Source: Lunularia cruciata
Lineage: Eukaryota > Streptophyta > Marchantiopsida > Lunulariales > Lunulariaceae
Reading direction: 5' to 3'
NCBI GenBank assembly: GCA_948567375.1
Contig: OX419761.1
Span: 11,756,243 to 11,820,242, forward strand
Length of the DNA stretch: 64,000 nt
Shown here: piece by piece, positions 1 through 11,504 of the stretch
Layout: the number at the start of each line of letters is the position of its first letter
How positions within the stretch are numbered: the stretch's first letter is position 1
Notes under the pieces: model-generated
Databases searched by the model: none
What the model was told of the DNA's origin: nothing
The model's input: only the letters and a program-made list of their open reading frames with translations
Translations under genes and position numbers: made by a program

Positions 1-970
1 TGACAAAAGTGCAAGGGATTGGGTTCCAAGAGTAGAAGTCTTGAGTTTTGCAACCCTTTAAGGAGTTAGGGGAGAGAATTTGGGAAGAAAATATTACAAC
101 TAGAGAGAGGAGCTAACAAAATATAATTTGGAGGTCAAACCAAGTGTTTTGAAAAATTTCTCAATGGGATATGATCAATTGAACCAAGAGGAAGTAGAAC
201 CCATACCCAATGCAAATTCATTTAGCTCAAGGGTCATGTAGAGTGAGAGCGTATGCAACCAATTTTACTAAACTCAATAGAGTGTTTCATATTCAATCAT
301 GATTTATTGTCAATTCTCTTATTTTTGTGACTATGGTTGAAGATTTTAGATGATTCAAGTATTTTTGAGGATTATCTGCATCGCTTATCTAGAAAACTTT
401 TGAAAGTTGCAAAGAACTAGAAGCAAATCCTCAATTAAGGATTCAAAATTAAGGCAAAAACTAAAAGAACTTGCACAGTTTGAGACCTTGTCAAGTGAGT
501 TTGTAGTGATTAGATTATGATTTGTTTCACATTATTGGAAAGCTTATCTCACATGCTTTTTATTGAAATGCAGATTATTCAAACCAAAACAACACCAAAA
601 AATTATTTTATTCTATTCTATAAAAATTATTTTGAGTTACATAATCTTTTAGCCATCAAAAAGATATAGAATTTCTCCACTTGGAGTAAAATTGGATTGA
701 AAATTAGAGTAGAGATTGAAATCAACTTGAGTACAAGATAAGAGGTTAAGAAGTTAATTTCTGTAAATAGCATGGATAATTGTTGTTGAATTCAAATGTT
801 TGGATCTTTTCCGTGCTTGCATACTTGTTTGTATGCAGTATTTGCTTGGATTTGTGCATGTCCATTTCACTTAGATTTTTTCTCCTAAGGAGTATGAGAA
901 GTAATGATTAATAGACTAAGATTATGTATTATGAGGACAAGTTAAATTGTCCATTACTCCCCTACACAAT
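1..970 (+). repeat. Old LTR-like repeat fragment, cut by the left window edge
   Basis: This stretch aligns by eye with 44813-46270, the LTR-like segment beside the chromovirus. Shared landmarks in the same order are a block near 1-140 (tgacaaaa.tgcaag.gattgg), a block near 340-540 ending in attggaaagctta, and a block near 800-880 with gtgcttgcat and ttgtttgtatgc. There is no pol sequence here, so it is a solo or truncated copy. ORFs inside it are short and unrelated to any family I know. Homology fades after about 970. Confidence 0.7.
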
Positions 971-1799
971 AGACAAAATGATAGAAAGATCTAATGGTTA
1001 AGTAACACACAACTCCAACTGGAAATGATAGATTATATACAATCTCTAATTTGAAAACTCCACGGTTAAACACCATATGTATATCCGAAGAGAGAAAAAC
1101 ACAGTTTTGTAAAAATTTCCAGTGGAAAAGATCCAAATCCAGTTTATATTCTATTATAGTTTGAAAGTGATATTTCTATATAATATCTTTTCAGTTTCTT
1201 TGCAACTCATGTGTGTTTCAAACTCTCCAGTCCTTATGATTTAGAATCATATTCAAATTTGATTTATAATCTACATCATCTAAATAAACTAATAAATTTA
1301 TATTTATTTAAGAATCATATAGATCTAAATATCAGGTTAATCTTTAGTATATAATTTAATTAATTTTGTAAAGTTGCATTAATTTTCAAAAGAAAATTTA
1401 TAATATGAAACATCAATATGTGCGATTATTCAAAACACAATAACATCAAATTGAGGAAATATTATAATATTAAAATAAATTATTATATTAATTATTAATA
1501 ATATAAATATTTAAAACTGTCTAACAATAATTTTATTACTTTAAAATAATTTTCCAAAATAATTATAAATTTTTTATTAAAAAATATATGTATTACCGGA
1601 TTATAAAAAATTATTTAAAATTTAATATAATAATAAATAAATTTATCATTCTATAAATTATATATTTTTAAATTTAATAAAAATTTTATTTCCATATTAA
1701 TATTAACATATTAACTAATTATTACATATAATATGATCATTAAATATTATAAACAAGAATATAGAAACTAAAATTAGTTCAATTGAAAACATTCCCCTT
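971..1799. other. AT-rich spacer without a gene
   Basis: From about 1140 to 1790 the sequence is nearly all A and T, with runs of ATTA, TAAT and TTTAAA. No ORF, RNA gene or repeat from elsewhere in the window is visible. Such stretches can act as matrix attachment sites, but nothing here shows that. Confidence 0.6.
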
Positions 1800-2919
1800 T
1801 TTCCTTATCTTCCATCTTTCATATGTCACTTGGCAGTGCCGAGTTAATCAATATGTTCGTGACGGTTCTTTCCACCCCAACAATATGTTTCGCACTGGGC
1901 ATAAAAAGGTTGGCATGGGCAAACCGCCCGCCATCACCATATATACCATATGAGATACGGCCTGACAATCTGTTTTGCACCCGACATACAAAATGTCAGC
2001 GAATGCAAACCAGCTGTATCAACACATAGAGCTTGTAAAGATTGTAAAGATGAGGCCTAACTGAAGTAAAAACAGAGAGGCGCATGACCAAGATCCAGTA
2101 GCATGGAATATAATTGGCTACACCGAATTTCACCCTGATCTTTCATAGATTCTTTAGTCATAATTAATATATAATACAGGTTCCTGTGAGAAGTTTTGGA
2201 GGAAAGCTCACCGAGAGATGGTCTTATTTTCGTGTGGTCGCCAATGTAGCATGCGACGAACTACAACTGCAAAACTGCTGCAGTAGTCGTGCAATTGGGA
2301 ACACCAGATGTATTAACGGCAACAGGGTTCAATCTTAGATAAATACGTTGACGTCTACACCATTGATGCCAAGCATATCGCAGACTGTATATGCATCTAC
2401 AGGAGTCTGTTCCCTCCTTTGGACTCGGCAACTTAAATGCGTACCTGCGTTCTGGACATTCTCCAATTTCTGGATCCATTCTCTTAGTTGGTAGTCCGGA
2501 GGGAATACTGATGCTAATTTCGTCCAAAAGTTTCAGAATCAAAATGTACTTAGTCTACGAAGATAATGTACATAAAACTGAATTGCAGTATATGAGGGTT
2601 CTAAACATCTATATTCTATCATGCAGAAAATATATGTTAGATAAAAAGAAGTAGGAAAAAGTGGAGATTTGAAATTCCAAATGAGTGTAAAAAGTCCACC
2701 CCTGAGTAAACGCCCGAGATTTGACCAGTTAATACGGGAATGGACAATCCTTCAGATTCACCAGAGGAAACCGGCGGAGGGCACCTTCCGCATAACCAGA
2801 GTGCTAATCCAACCTATTTCAGTGGCTTCTGAGTATGAGTAAAGCTTGTACTGTCAAGCTTGTGTAAATCCTGGAGTAGCACACCAAACGGACTGCAGAG
2901 TCAACCCAGGCTGCGAAGC
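1800..2919 (+). repeat. Block D1: conserved upstream region of a DUF247 relic
   Basis: About 1.1 kb directly upstream of the start codon of the DUF247 relic at 2920. It is repeated with clear but imperfect identity at 14760-15917 (block D2), which also ends at the same start codon. Shared landmarks include a TATA-like ccatatata (about 1938-1946 and 14851-14859), a block with gcaaaactgctgcagtagtc (near 2268 and 15190), and ggagtagcacaccaaac just before the start codon. The TATA-like site lies almost 1 kb from the ATG, so either it is not the promoter or a long 5' leader or intron is present. ORFs inside it do not match between copies and look non-coding. Confidence 0.75.
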
Positions 2920-4775
2920 ATGACAACTAATGGGCATCTGAATCGTGGTGGATTGCACTACAATGTTTTAGGTCCACTCACATATGCTGGAGAAGAGATG
3001 GGGAACCGCACTGATGGGGGAGCTCTTGATATCGAAGTGGACCTTGGAGAACAAATGAATTGACTAGTTGAATCAGGCTGCAACCAGGCTGGAACTCCGA
3101 CTTCCGGACGCAGACCTTTATCCATGTGTAGAGTTCCGGAGTGTCAAAAAGGTTCGCTCCACCAGGAGACTTCGCTCCCGAAGAATTCCACTCTGGTCTC
3201 CGAAATCGGAAGGATCGCACTAGCAATCATTGCAATGAATACAGAAAGACGGTTCACGTTGCCGATTATACCCGGGAAAGAAAATTAATCTGGCCTGCTT
3301 ACAAGTCTAGAATCACCGGAGAATGGTGCAAGATGCAGGATGCATACAAAGATGAATACGAAGAAGCACCCGATGCTCTTAACATGTTCATGAATCCAAT
3401 TGTGGCGTCGGCTTGGGAGGAAGTATGTCATTTTCCGCAGAAGCCAGCAGTTCTGAGGGACCAAAATATATGAATCCAAAAGATATGAAGGGAGGAATGG
3501 TCAAGAATATCTTGACTATAGACGCTTTAGCTGTTGTAGCAGTCTGTAAGAAGTCAGTAGAGGACTTCCATGGCGGTCGTCTAAGAAGGGGTTCCTCAAA
3601 GTTGACCTAAGGCAGGTTCCTACCTATACGGACCTCTTTCTTGTCGAAAATCAACTTCCACTGCACTCGCTACAAGGAGTTTTTAAGCCGAGGAAAACCG
3701 CGAAGGATCCTTCGACGATATGCTCGAGAACTTGAATATGTGCTCACCCCGTTTCCCTTTCTTTGGCGACTTTGGCGACGGGGGATCTTCCAACGTCTTC
3801 TCGATTACATGTGCTTGCCAAGGAAAGATGAGGTAGTTGAGTTCAACTGGTCTGAATGGTATAAGCAGCATTGTAAGACCATGCTGCGTGGTCGACCACA
3901 TCTCTAAGACTGCATGTATCAGGTCATCTGTTACATGCTTAGATCCCCAACAGGAACCGGTGATTCCAGTTCGATATTTCCCAAGAATTCTCGCAGCTTG
4001 AAAACTCTTATAGGAAAATTTGTGCCATTGCCAGCCTTTTTCCAGATCAGCATCAGGTACTTCATCACGACGTAAAAAAAAGACAGTAGTGAAATATCAC
4101 TTGCCAAGACTGTCTTCAGCAACGCGTTTGATAAAGTCGGAATACAAGTGATACCGGATGCTGGGAGACAGGGCGATATCGGGCGTACGAATCCAGAAAT
4201 TATAGCATGTAGTGGCTGAGGAAAGCCAAGCTGATTGTTCTAATGATCTATATCAGTCAACGTACGATGATTTCGCTCCCCAATCTACCAGTCTATGAAC
4301 AGGTGGGGCCGATAGGCGTAGCCTGACTATGGACCTACACAAATGATGAGTGCCCTTGTGGAGTCCCCGAAGACGTGAACTTGCTTTGTAAATCTGGGGT
4401 AAGTTTGAACTCGTACGGAAGAAAACAAGAAGTACTAAAAGCCTTCAGGCGAGTCAAAACGACCGCGTAGGATAACAAGAGGGATGGGAAGCCCGTACAA
4501 GGATTAACCATATGAGGTAAAAAAGGAACTAAGCCTCAATAGTATCGACCGAATTTTAGCCGAATCGTCAGTAGACTTGAAGAATTGTCACCCGCAGAAT
4601 CATTCATCCAAATCTACGACGCAGTCCTTTAGCGCTAGCACACACCACATCCAAGTCCATGTTGACAGTTTCAACAGGATAAGAAATTTTGCGATCCTTG
4701 CGTTTTCTTTGGTATCTCACTTCTTTAGCTGCTGGCACTATGTACAGCTGTGCGGACTTCCTTCGAAGTCGTAAG
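2920..4775 (+). pseudogene. Decayed DUF247 gene
   Basis: A full-length but broken relative of the two open DUF247 genes in this window. It begins at the conserved ATG followed by TTNGH (compare MTSNGQ at 7167). After a stop at 3061-3063 the recognisable blocks come in family order but in different frames: a CRVPEC and DFAPEEFHSGL block (3130-3220), LTIDALAVVA (3510-3545), TDLFLVENQLPL (3624-3659), a WSEWYKQH...GRPHL block ending in a stop (3850-3907), a KVGIQVIPDA block (4130-4170), an MMSALVES block (4340-4370) and a C-terminal IQIYDAVL block (4608-4630). The C-terminal membrane segment is no longer readable. At 4463-4500 a fragment of the SINE-like repeat (gaccgcgtagg, gatgggaag) lies inside. 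Multiple frameshifts and stops make this a pseudogene. Confidence 0.85.
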
Positions 4776-5250
4776 AGCAGTTAAGGAATGGGATACATGG
4801 ATTCATGAATTGATTTCATTAGTTTCTTGAAACTAGCTTTTGTATTTGTAACGGCATTTCAAATTTCTCTGAAGGCGTGCAAGGGATATCCATTATTCTG
4901 AAGAATAACACTGTAATCATATGAATATTAACTGGAGTGTTTCACGAGTGGCAAGAGGTTGTCAATTTTATCGATCTTCGGGTTGAACATAAGTCGGTTA
5001 CAATACACTTTGTAATCCTAGTCTTGCACTTTCGGAAACTGCCATGACTATAGTATATGAATCACCGAAAATAGTATTACACCCTTGACTAATAAACGAT
5101 TTATAAAATCTTCGTAGCGCGTAGAATCTTCGTAGCAAGAGGAATCGAAATCAACTGAACTGAAAACGGACAATCTCGCACCCATAGGAAATCTACTTGA
5201 GAGAAATAGTCCTAAACAGCTGCATCTTTACACGGAAGAGCTGTGTTACT
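4776..5250. other. Intergenic region between convergent DUF247 relic and gene
   Basis: The relic on the plus strand and the intact gene on the minus strand converge here. I see no ORF, RNA gene or repeat that recurs in the window. The 3' end signal of the minus-strand gene would lie in this interval, but no clear polyadenylation signal can be assigned. Confidence 0.5.
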
Positions 5251-7167
5251 TCAAAAGTCACTGAACCAGAAGTTTCCGTCGTTTTTGGCTTTTACGGTGC
5301 TAAGGTAAGTTTGGAAAATAGTACATACGGTGACAACTAAGAACGTAATGAAACCATAAAACATGAAAGGACTGGACAGATTGATTTGTTTATACTGCCA
5401 CCACACTCTTGGGTACTTTGTGTGATAGCGGAGAAGAATTCCGTCGTAAATCCGTACGAATTGGTCGTCTGGTGGCTGCAGCTGCTCTTCCAGTCCATGC
5501 AGTATTTTGCTCCACGCCTGTGCTAAGTCTTCGTTTTTTCCATAGTGGTTGAAAATTACGCCAGCTCTACAGAGCAAGCTAACGTCCTCAGCAGACTCCA
5601 CAAGGGCATTCATCAGATGTAAGTACATCATGAGCGAATGCGATGAGGTATCTGCATGCACGTAAACGGCGAGGTTGCGAAGCAAAGTTACGGTAGATTC
5701 GTTCATGTAGACTACTGGAAGAATTAGCTTTTCTGTCATCAACCAAGTGGTGAACCAATTCCTGGTTTCGAACCTGATATCGCTCAGTTCCCGAGCTTCC
5801 GGTCGCACCGTTATTCCCACTTCCCACAAGCGCGTCGCCGAAGGCATTCTAGGCAACCGATTCCGTAAATCTGGGTCACTTTCAGGATGGGAGTCATTGC
5901 CTGGCTTCGTAGTATTTCCCGTCTGGGGCCTGGTATTGCTCACTTTCTCAGCTCCCAACGAAAGCTCCTTTGAAGATCTCGGCAACTGAACTTCCAACCC
6001 CAGGTCATTTTGACTTGGAGTAGGGGAGTGAATGTCTGGCTTCGTGCCGCTGGTATTTCCCGCAATGGGCTCCTCAGCCTTACCGTGCAGTCGGATACAT
6101 TTGCCATTGGATACACTAGCGCAGATTCTACAACAAATGACCCGATGCATGGACTCTAGGATATGTGGTGCACCAAGGACCCTATATCGATGCTGTTTAA
6201 GCCATTCAGGCAAACTGGCTAGAACTATCTTATCACTCCTTGCCAAGCCTACTCGGTTGAGAAGTTGATGGACAAGCCCTCTTTGTGCCGGAAATGGAAA
6301 TGGATGCAAGTGCCTAATCACGCGCAAGAGCATGTCTTCAAGGGGCTCCTTCTGGCCCAAAAATGTATGAGCTCGTTTAACCATCTCAAGCGGAACTTGA
6401 TTTTCGACTAGGAAAAGGTCCGTGGAAAGAAATTTGTATAGCTTCGTTCTGTGAGCTCTGTCGAATTCCCGCATATTTACACCGAGATTGTATTTTTTTA
6501 CAGTGATCAACAAATGAAAACCTGCTACCAAAGCTAAAGCATCCAAGGTTATGAAATTCATTTCGACATCCACTTGAAGTTCTTCTGGTCCCGTGGTAGT
6601 GCTGGACTGTGCAGAATGCTTTTCCAATGGAACTTCCGCCTCTATCACTTCTTCCTCTGTGCTGGTTGTTGCATAATCTGATGTACTTCTCCCGTATCCT
6701 TCTCGACCATTCAACCCATCATCTGGCTCAGGGCATAGGTTACGTATAGGTATGTAAAGTCCCCTCCATTTCTTCCAATCTGAGGTTATATGATTTTTGC
6801 ATTCAATCCAGTCTCCAGCTTTCCAGCCTTCATTCTCCGACTTTGCAGGTTTCACTTGCCTAACGTCGCGAATATAAGCGGCAACGAAACGCTTCTTCAG
6901 TTCCTCACTCGAATTGCACGTAAACTTGAGAGGCTCCCTATTTAGAAGGCCTATTTGGAACGTTTTGTGAGCAAAAGCCTCTGGACTCAGCTTCTTGAGA
7001 TACTCCGGCACTCTGTATATTGGTGGATTTTTGGAAGTTTCGGAAGTACTAAACTGTGCAGGTTCCTTGCATATTAGGCTATCCATTTCCTCGCCTTTGG
7101 CATTGCTGCTTGACCCGACTTCTATCCCTGTTTCGATTGGTGGTTCAGATTGTCCATTACTTGTCAT
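5251..7167 (-). CDS. DUF247 family protein, single exon, C-terminal membrane anchor
   Basis: Open reading frame of 638 codons without introns. It belongs to the plant-specific DUF247 family, whose biochemical role is unknown; in grasses paired DUF247 genes act at the S and Z self-incompatibility loci. Visible blocks: YRVPEYLKKLSPEAF (about 51-65), ITLDALALVAG (about 206-216), the hallmark DLFLVENQVP (250-259), APHIL (about 333-337), PSATRLWEVGI (442-452), LLRNLAVYVHADT (495-507), and a hydrophobic segment at about 600-622 (FMFYGFITFLVVTVC core) near the C-terminus, typical of the family's membrane anchor. At 638 residues it is longer than the usual 400-550; the extra length is a polar Ser/Glu/Thr-rich N-terminus and a linker at about 350-440. 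The frame can be read back to a GTG at 7176, but the first ATG is at 7165-7167 and matches the start context of the relics at 2920 and 15918, so I start there. It probably acts at a membrane; the partner is unknown. Confidence 0.93.
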   Translation of the reverse strand: MTSNGQSEPPIETGIEVGSSSNAKGEEMDSLICKEPAQFSTSETSKNPPIYRVPEYLKKLSPEAFAHKTFQIGLLNREPLKFTCNSSEELKKRFVAAYIRDVRQVKPAKSENEGWKAGDWIECKNHITSDWKKWRGLYIPIRNLCPEPDDGLNGREGYGRSTSDYATTSTEEEVIEAEVPLEKHSAQSSTTTGPEELQVDVEMNFITLDALALVAGFHLLITVKKYNLGVNMREFDRAHRTKLYKFLSTDLFLVENQVPLEMVKRAHTFLGQKEPLEDMLLRVIRHLHPFPFPAQRGLVHQLLNRVGLARSDKIVLASLPEWLKQHRYRVLGAPHILESMHRVICCRICASVSNGKCIRLHGKAEEPIAGNTSGTKPDIHSPTPSQNDLGLEVQLPRSSKELSLGAEKVSNTRPQTGNTTKPGNDSHPESDPDLRNRLPRMPSATRLWEVGITVRPEARELSDIRFETRNWFTTWLMTEKLILPVVYMNESTVTLLRNLAVYVHADTSSHSLMMYLHLMNALVESAEDVSLLCRAGVIFNHYGKNEDLAQAWSKILHGLEEQLQPPDDQFVRIYDGILLRYHTKYPRVWWQYKQINLSSPFMFYGFITFLVVTVCTIFQTYLSTVKAKNDGNFWFSDF

Positions 7168-7690
7168 ACTTCCCACACTGGCTCAGCAATCTAACCCGCT
7201 TATTGCACTCCTTCAAGCTAAACTTCACAAGAATGCAAGGACAGAAACATTTGCGTCTTTGCACCGCACACAACGACAAGGGAAGACCGAAACGCTATAG
7301 AAAAGAAGGTGGTCATAGCCTCGCTCCTATTGCAGCTGAATTGTGAGTGGACGACAGTTGCATCTGCCCCGTTAAAGAGACGTTAAAGAGTTCCATTTAT
7401 GTAGTAGACGCCCTGGCTGTTCGTCTTGTGAATTTTACGAACTTTTCTTCTTCGCCGTGTTTTGTTCCAATTCTCGAGGTTTCCCACTGTACTTCAGCAA
7501 AGTCCACTGCGGTAGGCAAGCTCGCAATATGGTTCACATAGGCCGAAAGTCTCTGAGCTGGCCATGCCACCCTATCCAGATCTATTCGTACTACTTTATT
7601 AGATGTATATAATAGATTTTCTTGTCCAGGCAAGGGTCCTATCCAAAGCGGAGTGTTTGTCAAGGTGGACTCGGTTAGGTAGAGGCTAAC
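7168..7690 (-). other. 5' flank of the DUF247 gene with an unassigned 88-codon ORF
   Basis: The region upstream of the gene on the minus strand. An open frame at 7397-7663 (-), continuing upstream of its first ATG to about 7685, encodes a peptide with ITNTPLWIGPLPGQE-like and AVDFAEVQWETSRIG blocks. The composition looks protein-like, but I do not recognise a family and it is not in frame with the downstream gene without an intron. It could be a relic, an upstream exon or chance. A TATA-like tctatag occurs on the minus strand near 7300, about 130 bases upstream of the start codon; this is weak evidence for a promoter. Confidence 0.3.
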
Positions 7691-8270
7691 TTGCGAACAC
7701 CTTCACCTGTAATGAATGATATTAAATTCCACTAGCGACAGTCCTGAATCACATGAATGAATCATCACCTCATGTCTTAGCGAGAAGGGGGGATGACTCC
7801 AGAAGAAGTAGAAGGCAGGCAAGGGCGCCGCTGCTAAATATCCATCCACATTTTGCTCGTGGTTTGGAGGCAGCACGGTGTGTGACGGTGTTCACGCTTT
7901 CTTTCTACTGCCTTGGGCTTAGATTGGCGGTTTACAGCTGCATCCAATATCAACGTATACATATGAAAGAAAACGTTCTACATGTTTAAGAGCTGTGGGA
8001 CAGGAGATTGAGTATTGCAGAAAGTGAGCTCGCTTGACATGAGGTGATCGAACATACCTATGGACATGACTTGCGAAAAGTGAACTTCGGCATTCTATGT
8101 TGTTCATACAGTTTATGGTTGGCGCAGTCAATGCAGCAATACTGTACTGCAATACGTCAGTCTCAATTTGTCAAACTGCCAAAATATTCTCGTTTAGAAC
8201 CCTTAGTCCCAACTCTGGAGGAAAAAGAAGGCTTCATCTACATCCATAACCCAATGACCTTGTAACATTG
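7690..8270 (+). repeat. Short form of the 1.6-kb repeat family, copy 1
   Basis: Contains the landmarks gctgctaaat.tccatcc, gctcgtggttt, gttcacg.tttctttct and ttgggcttagatt, then a block with gcagaaagtga.ctcgcttgaca. The same order occurs at 57760-58000 and at 58490-58960, and in more diverged form in copies A, B and C (15979, 17936, 59776). Its end (8160-8270) carries tttgtcaaactgcc followed by a block shared with the tandem repeat at 59230-59580. It lies upstream of the intact minus-strand gene, so it may contain regulatory sequence, but repeated copies elsewhere argue for a dispersed element. Confidence 0.7.
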
Positions 8271-8534
8271 TTTGATTGTTCTAGTTCTCTTTGTCCACGG
8301 CTTTGTCATGATCTTTCTTGTTATACTTCGTAGAAAATGTTTATAAGATGCTCAAAATATCTACGATGTGTCTGACAGTCGATTCCGACAGATAAATTGC
8401 AAATGGGAAATTTTAGTGATAGCGACCAATTCCTGGTCATATAGAATCCTGGGAATGAAAGTGGAACACCTAGTCTCCGTTTTGACATTTTGGGATGGTG
8501 AGTGTCCTATTTCACCCGGGTCTCTCTCACTTTA

Positions 8535-9056
8535 CGATCTTCCTAATAAAAATCCAGTTCTTTTTATATGTTCTCTGCGTCCTCTATGGCAACGACAATT
8601 ACGGTTCCGGAGTAAACGCTAGTCGCACTGGAGCCATGGACGAAAACACGAGGAGAAGTGGAAATCCGTGCAAACCAAAAACAGTCATATGCATCGGATC
8701 CGGGATTGGCATTTACCTACGATGCTCCACGAAGGAGGTACGTAGGCCAAATAAGGAAGTTATAGTTTATCCGCGTTTGAATTTTTTCCACGTTTGACAT
8801 TTAGAGTATTAGATAAAATTTATATTATGATAGCTGATTGACTTTGTCTAGCATTTTATTCTAATGATCCTTCTAACGAAGATTCTAACGATCTTCCTAA
8901 TTGACATCCAGTTCTTTTCATATGTTCTGTGCGTCCTCTATGGCAAGGACAATTACAGTTCCGGAATTACAGTTCCGGAGTAAACGCTAGTCGCACTGGA
9001 GCCATGGACGAAAACGCAAGAGGAGAAGTGGAACTCCGTCCGTGCAAACGGAGTTC
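8535..9056 (+). repeat. Pair of direct repeats of about 150 bp
   Basis: 8535-8680 and 8890-9055 share cgatcttcctaat, tccagttctttt, tcctctatggca, gtaaacgctagtcgcactgg and gccatggacgaaaac in the same order and orientation, about 355 bp apart. The second copy has a further internal duplication of aattacagttccgg. Short ORFs through the repeats carry stops and differ between copies, so I call it non-coding. Confidence 0.8.
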
Positions 9057-9299
9057 CGATAATTAGTTGACTTTTATAACTTGGGTATTCAAAGCATTGA
9101 CAATGGGTTGAGCTCGAGGCAGAAATCACATTGTGAGAATGAGTTGATTTTCTTCACTGGGTTGAATTTTTCTCTTAGATATTCCTAGCTCGCGGCAAAA
9201 TCATATTATGATAATTGATTGACTTTTTCACCTTAACATTCAGAACATCGATAGAAATTAATTCCGACAGTACATATAAAGACCATTACAATGTTTTAT
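9057..9299. other. Spacer
   Basis: No gene, RNA or repeat seen apart from short diverged continuations of the preceding repeat. Confidence 0.4.
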
Positions 9300-10030
9300 T
9301 CAAATTCACTTGTCCCAGTTCAATCCAATTGTCCGGACCAAGTCTAAGTTGACCATTCACTGGCCTTGGAAAACCCGAAACATTTTACAACCTTCACCCG
9401 TTCGACCATTCCTTTACACCACTTGGATACTCCGGTCTTCGCTGCAGGACGATAGTGGCACCTTGACTCGGTCCTTCGGCCCTTCGTACGCATAGTTCTA
9501 GCGGCCCTGTGACTTTAAGGTTAAGCCAATTCCAAAGGAGCCTGGACGACTTCCCTTGGGTCGGGGTCGAAACATTAATTTAAATTCGCATGAAAAACGT
9601 ATGATTCGGCCCCAGGCTTTCGAAGGCCTCACCTTCCCTTTGGGATATTCGCCCCGGTATTATGGTGAGCGTGTGGTTAACGACGCTACGACGGGGCCTC
9701 CTTAAAAAATTCTGAGTCTAAAGTTAAATACTCAGCCCTGATGCGCGCCGTTAGCCGGCAGGCAACGATCCGGCCTCGTCGCGTCAGCAGCTCGGGCAGT
9801 CCACCGTAGTGCAGCATCAGTTCCCGAATCTGCCTTCAAAATTGCTTTTGATGGAAATGGAATACAAGACAGTCCAGATGGCATTGAGATGGCATTGCCG
9901 GGAAACTCAACAATGCCATTAGATGGGCATGGAAACTGAAATAATACTTTTCCCTGCACTGATAAAAATCTGTTCGTGAGTTCCCATGCCTGTCCATCAA
10001 TCCATCCCGACAATTTCAAATCGTTCAATG
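9300..10030. other. GC-richer island without an assigned gene
   Basis: Base composition rises sharply compared with both flanks, with CCGG, CGTCG and GGCC motifs from about 9480 to 9830. The longest open frames are 61 codons (+, 9310-9495) and 98 codons (-, 9732-10028); neither resembles a family I know. There is no intron signal linking them convincingly. It may be a relic of a transposed or unrelated sequence. Confidence 0.45.
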
Positions 10031-11504
10031 TTTTAGTAATAAGAAATGTCTAGTATATTAAATATATTTATAGAAAATTTAATCAACATAAAATCTAAAA
10101 ATTAAATGGAGAATAACTAGTTTCAAATTAGAGAAAATTTAAAGGATTGTTTTGCATTGGAATCTACCATCAGTAGAACTTCTCATGAACCTAAACTGTC
10201 TCGTTAAATAATTATTATTTAATTGAAGAAAAAAAATATTATAGAATTAAAAGAAAATTCTCATCGTTGCAGAAAGAATTGCAAGGTTATGAGATGTGCA
10301 GCTAGAGAAGAAATATTATGAGGAATGAAAATCAGAATTATTAAATCTTCATGAAGTACGGAGATCAACCGAACAAGCTCAGCTCGCATATAGATCCATA
10401 TGAGTGAGTGAAGCATTTCTCTCTTCCATGCACTACAGCCAACCGATAAGTGAAAGTTCTATTCCGAATGAACAACTCGACCCTTATCAGCAGCATGATC
10501 AAGAATACTATGCAAACGAAGTATTGTTGTCATATGTAATTACGTTCACGATGTGGATGCCTAACAGCATATTAATTTACGGGATCTATTTCGTAAGCCC
10601 ATATTATTTATTATTTCAAGTCATGAAACCCTGAGTGATGTTATCATTTAAACAACAACTAGCGGGTTACAAGAATAGTACAGGAGAATAGTTTGTATTT
10701 GCATATGGAGGAAAGCCAGAATAACGCATCGTGCTTCCACCTCTCCAAAAGGTAAGTTACTGGGTATTGCGGATTGATTACAAATATTGAAAGAAGATCC
10801 AGACATTTCGATGTAACATTAAAGGCTTTCAAATAAATAGTCTATTAACGGGATTGGATTACGGAATATTAAGGTAAAATAGAATGCACTTGATATAAAA
10901 TAAGATATATAAATATAAACGTATATATATATAACTCTAAATTTTTTAATATTAACGAGATAAATTCCTGTATATTCATAATTTACTCAAAAAATATTCC
11001 TTTCGAATGGATCACGGGAAATTTATAAAATCTAAATTTAACATGGTGTTACATTCTGAATGCTATAATTTGTACGTACTTTATTTTCCGCTGAACAGCG
11101 ACATCACAAATGGAGCCAAAAAGGGAAAGAAATAAAATCGACGAAGAAAAAGAGGAGATATAAAGATCATATAAGGATAACATTCTCCAAGGCTAATTTG
11201 GATAGGTTATTCAATGAATTGAGAAAATTAGATGCAACTTCGTATGTCTTTGATCTCAATTCTAGATTTTTAATTGAGTCGTGGAAACTGAAAGCAAGTG
11301 CGAATATTTCAGCTTTAGGCAAGTTGAATTAATATATATGGTTGATTATAATTTTCTTGTATTACTCTTCGTTTATTCTTCCGTATGATGATGACATCCT
11401 TCACATCGATGGAAAGAAATTTCGAGATATCTTACAAATTAGATCCCATACATAAGATCGAAGTTGCGGAGCAAAGTTACTATACGTGAAAAAAATCTTC
11501 ACGG
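10031..11504. other. AT-rich intergenic region
   Basis: Mostly AT-rich, with no repeat from elsewhere in the window. A 76-codon ORF at 10404-10634 (+) has no recognisable domain. At 11464-11482 a 19-base stretch resembles the non-coding strand of the DUF247 gene near 5680. Confidence 0.45.

Noticed and set aside
5588..6268. Several 78-80-codon ORFs inside the DUF247 gene
   Set aside because: They are shadows of the long open frame in other frames or on the opposite strand.
7168..7176. GTG start three codons upstream of the ATG
   Set aside because: Non-ATG starts are rare in plants, and the ATG context is conserved at two other loci.
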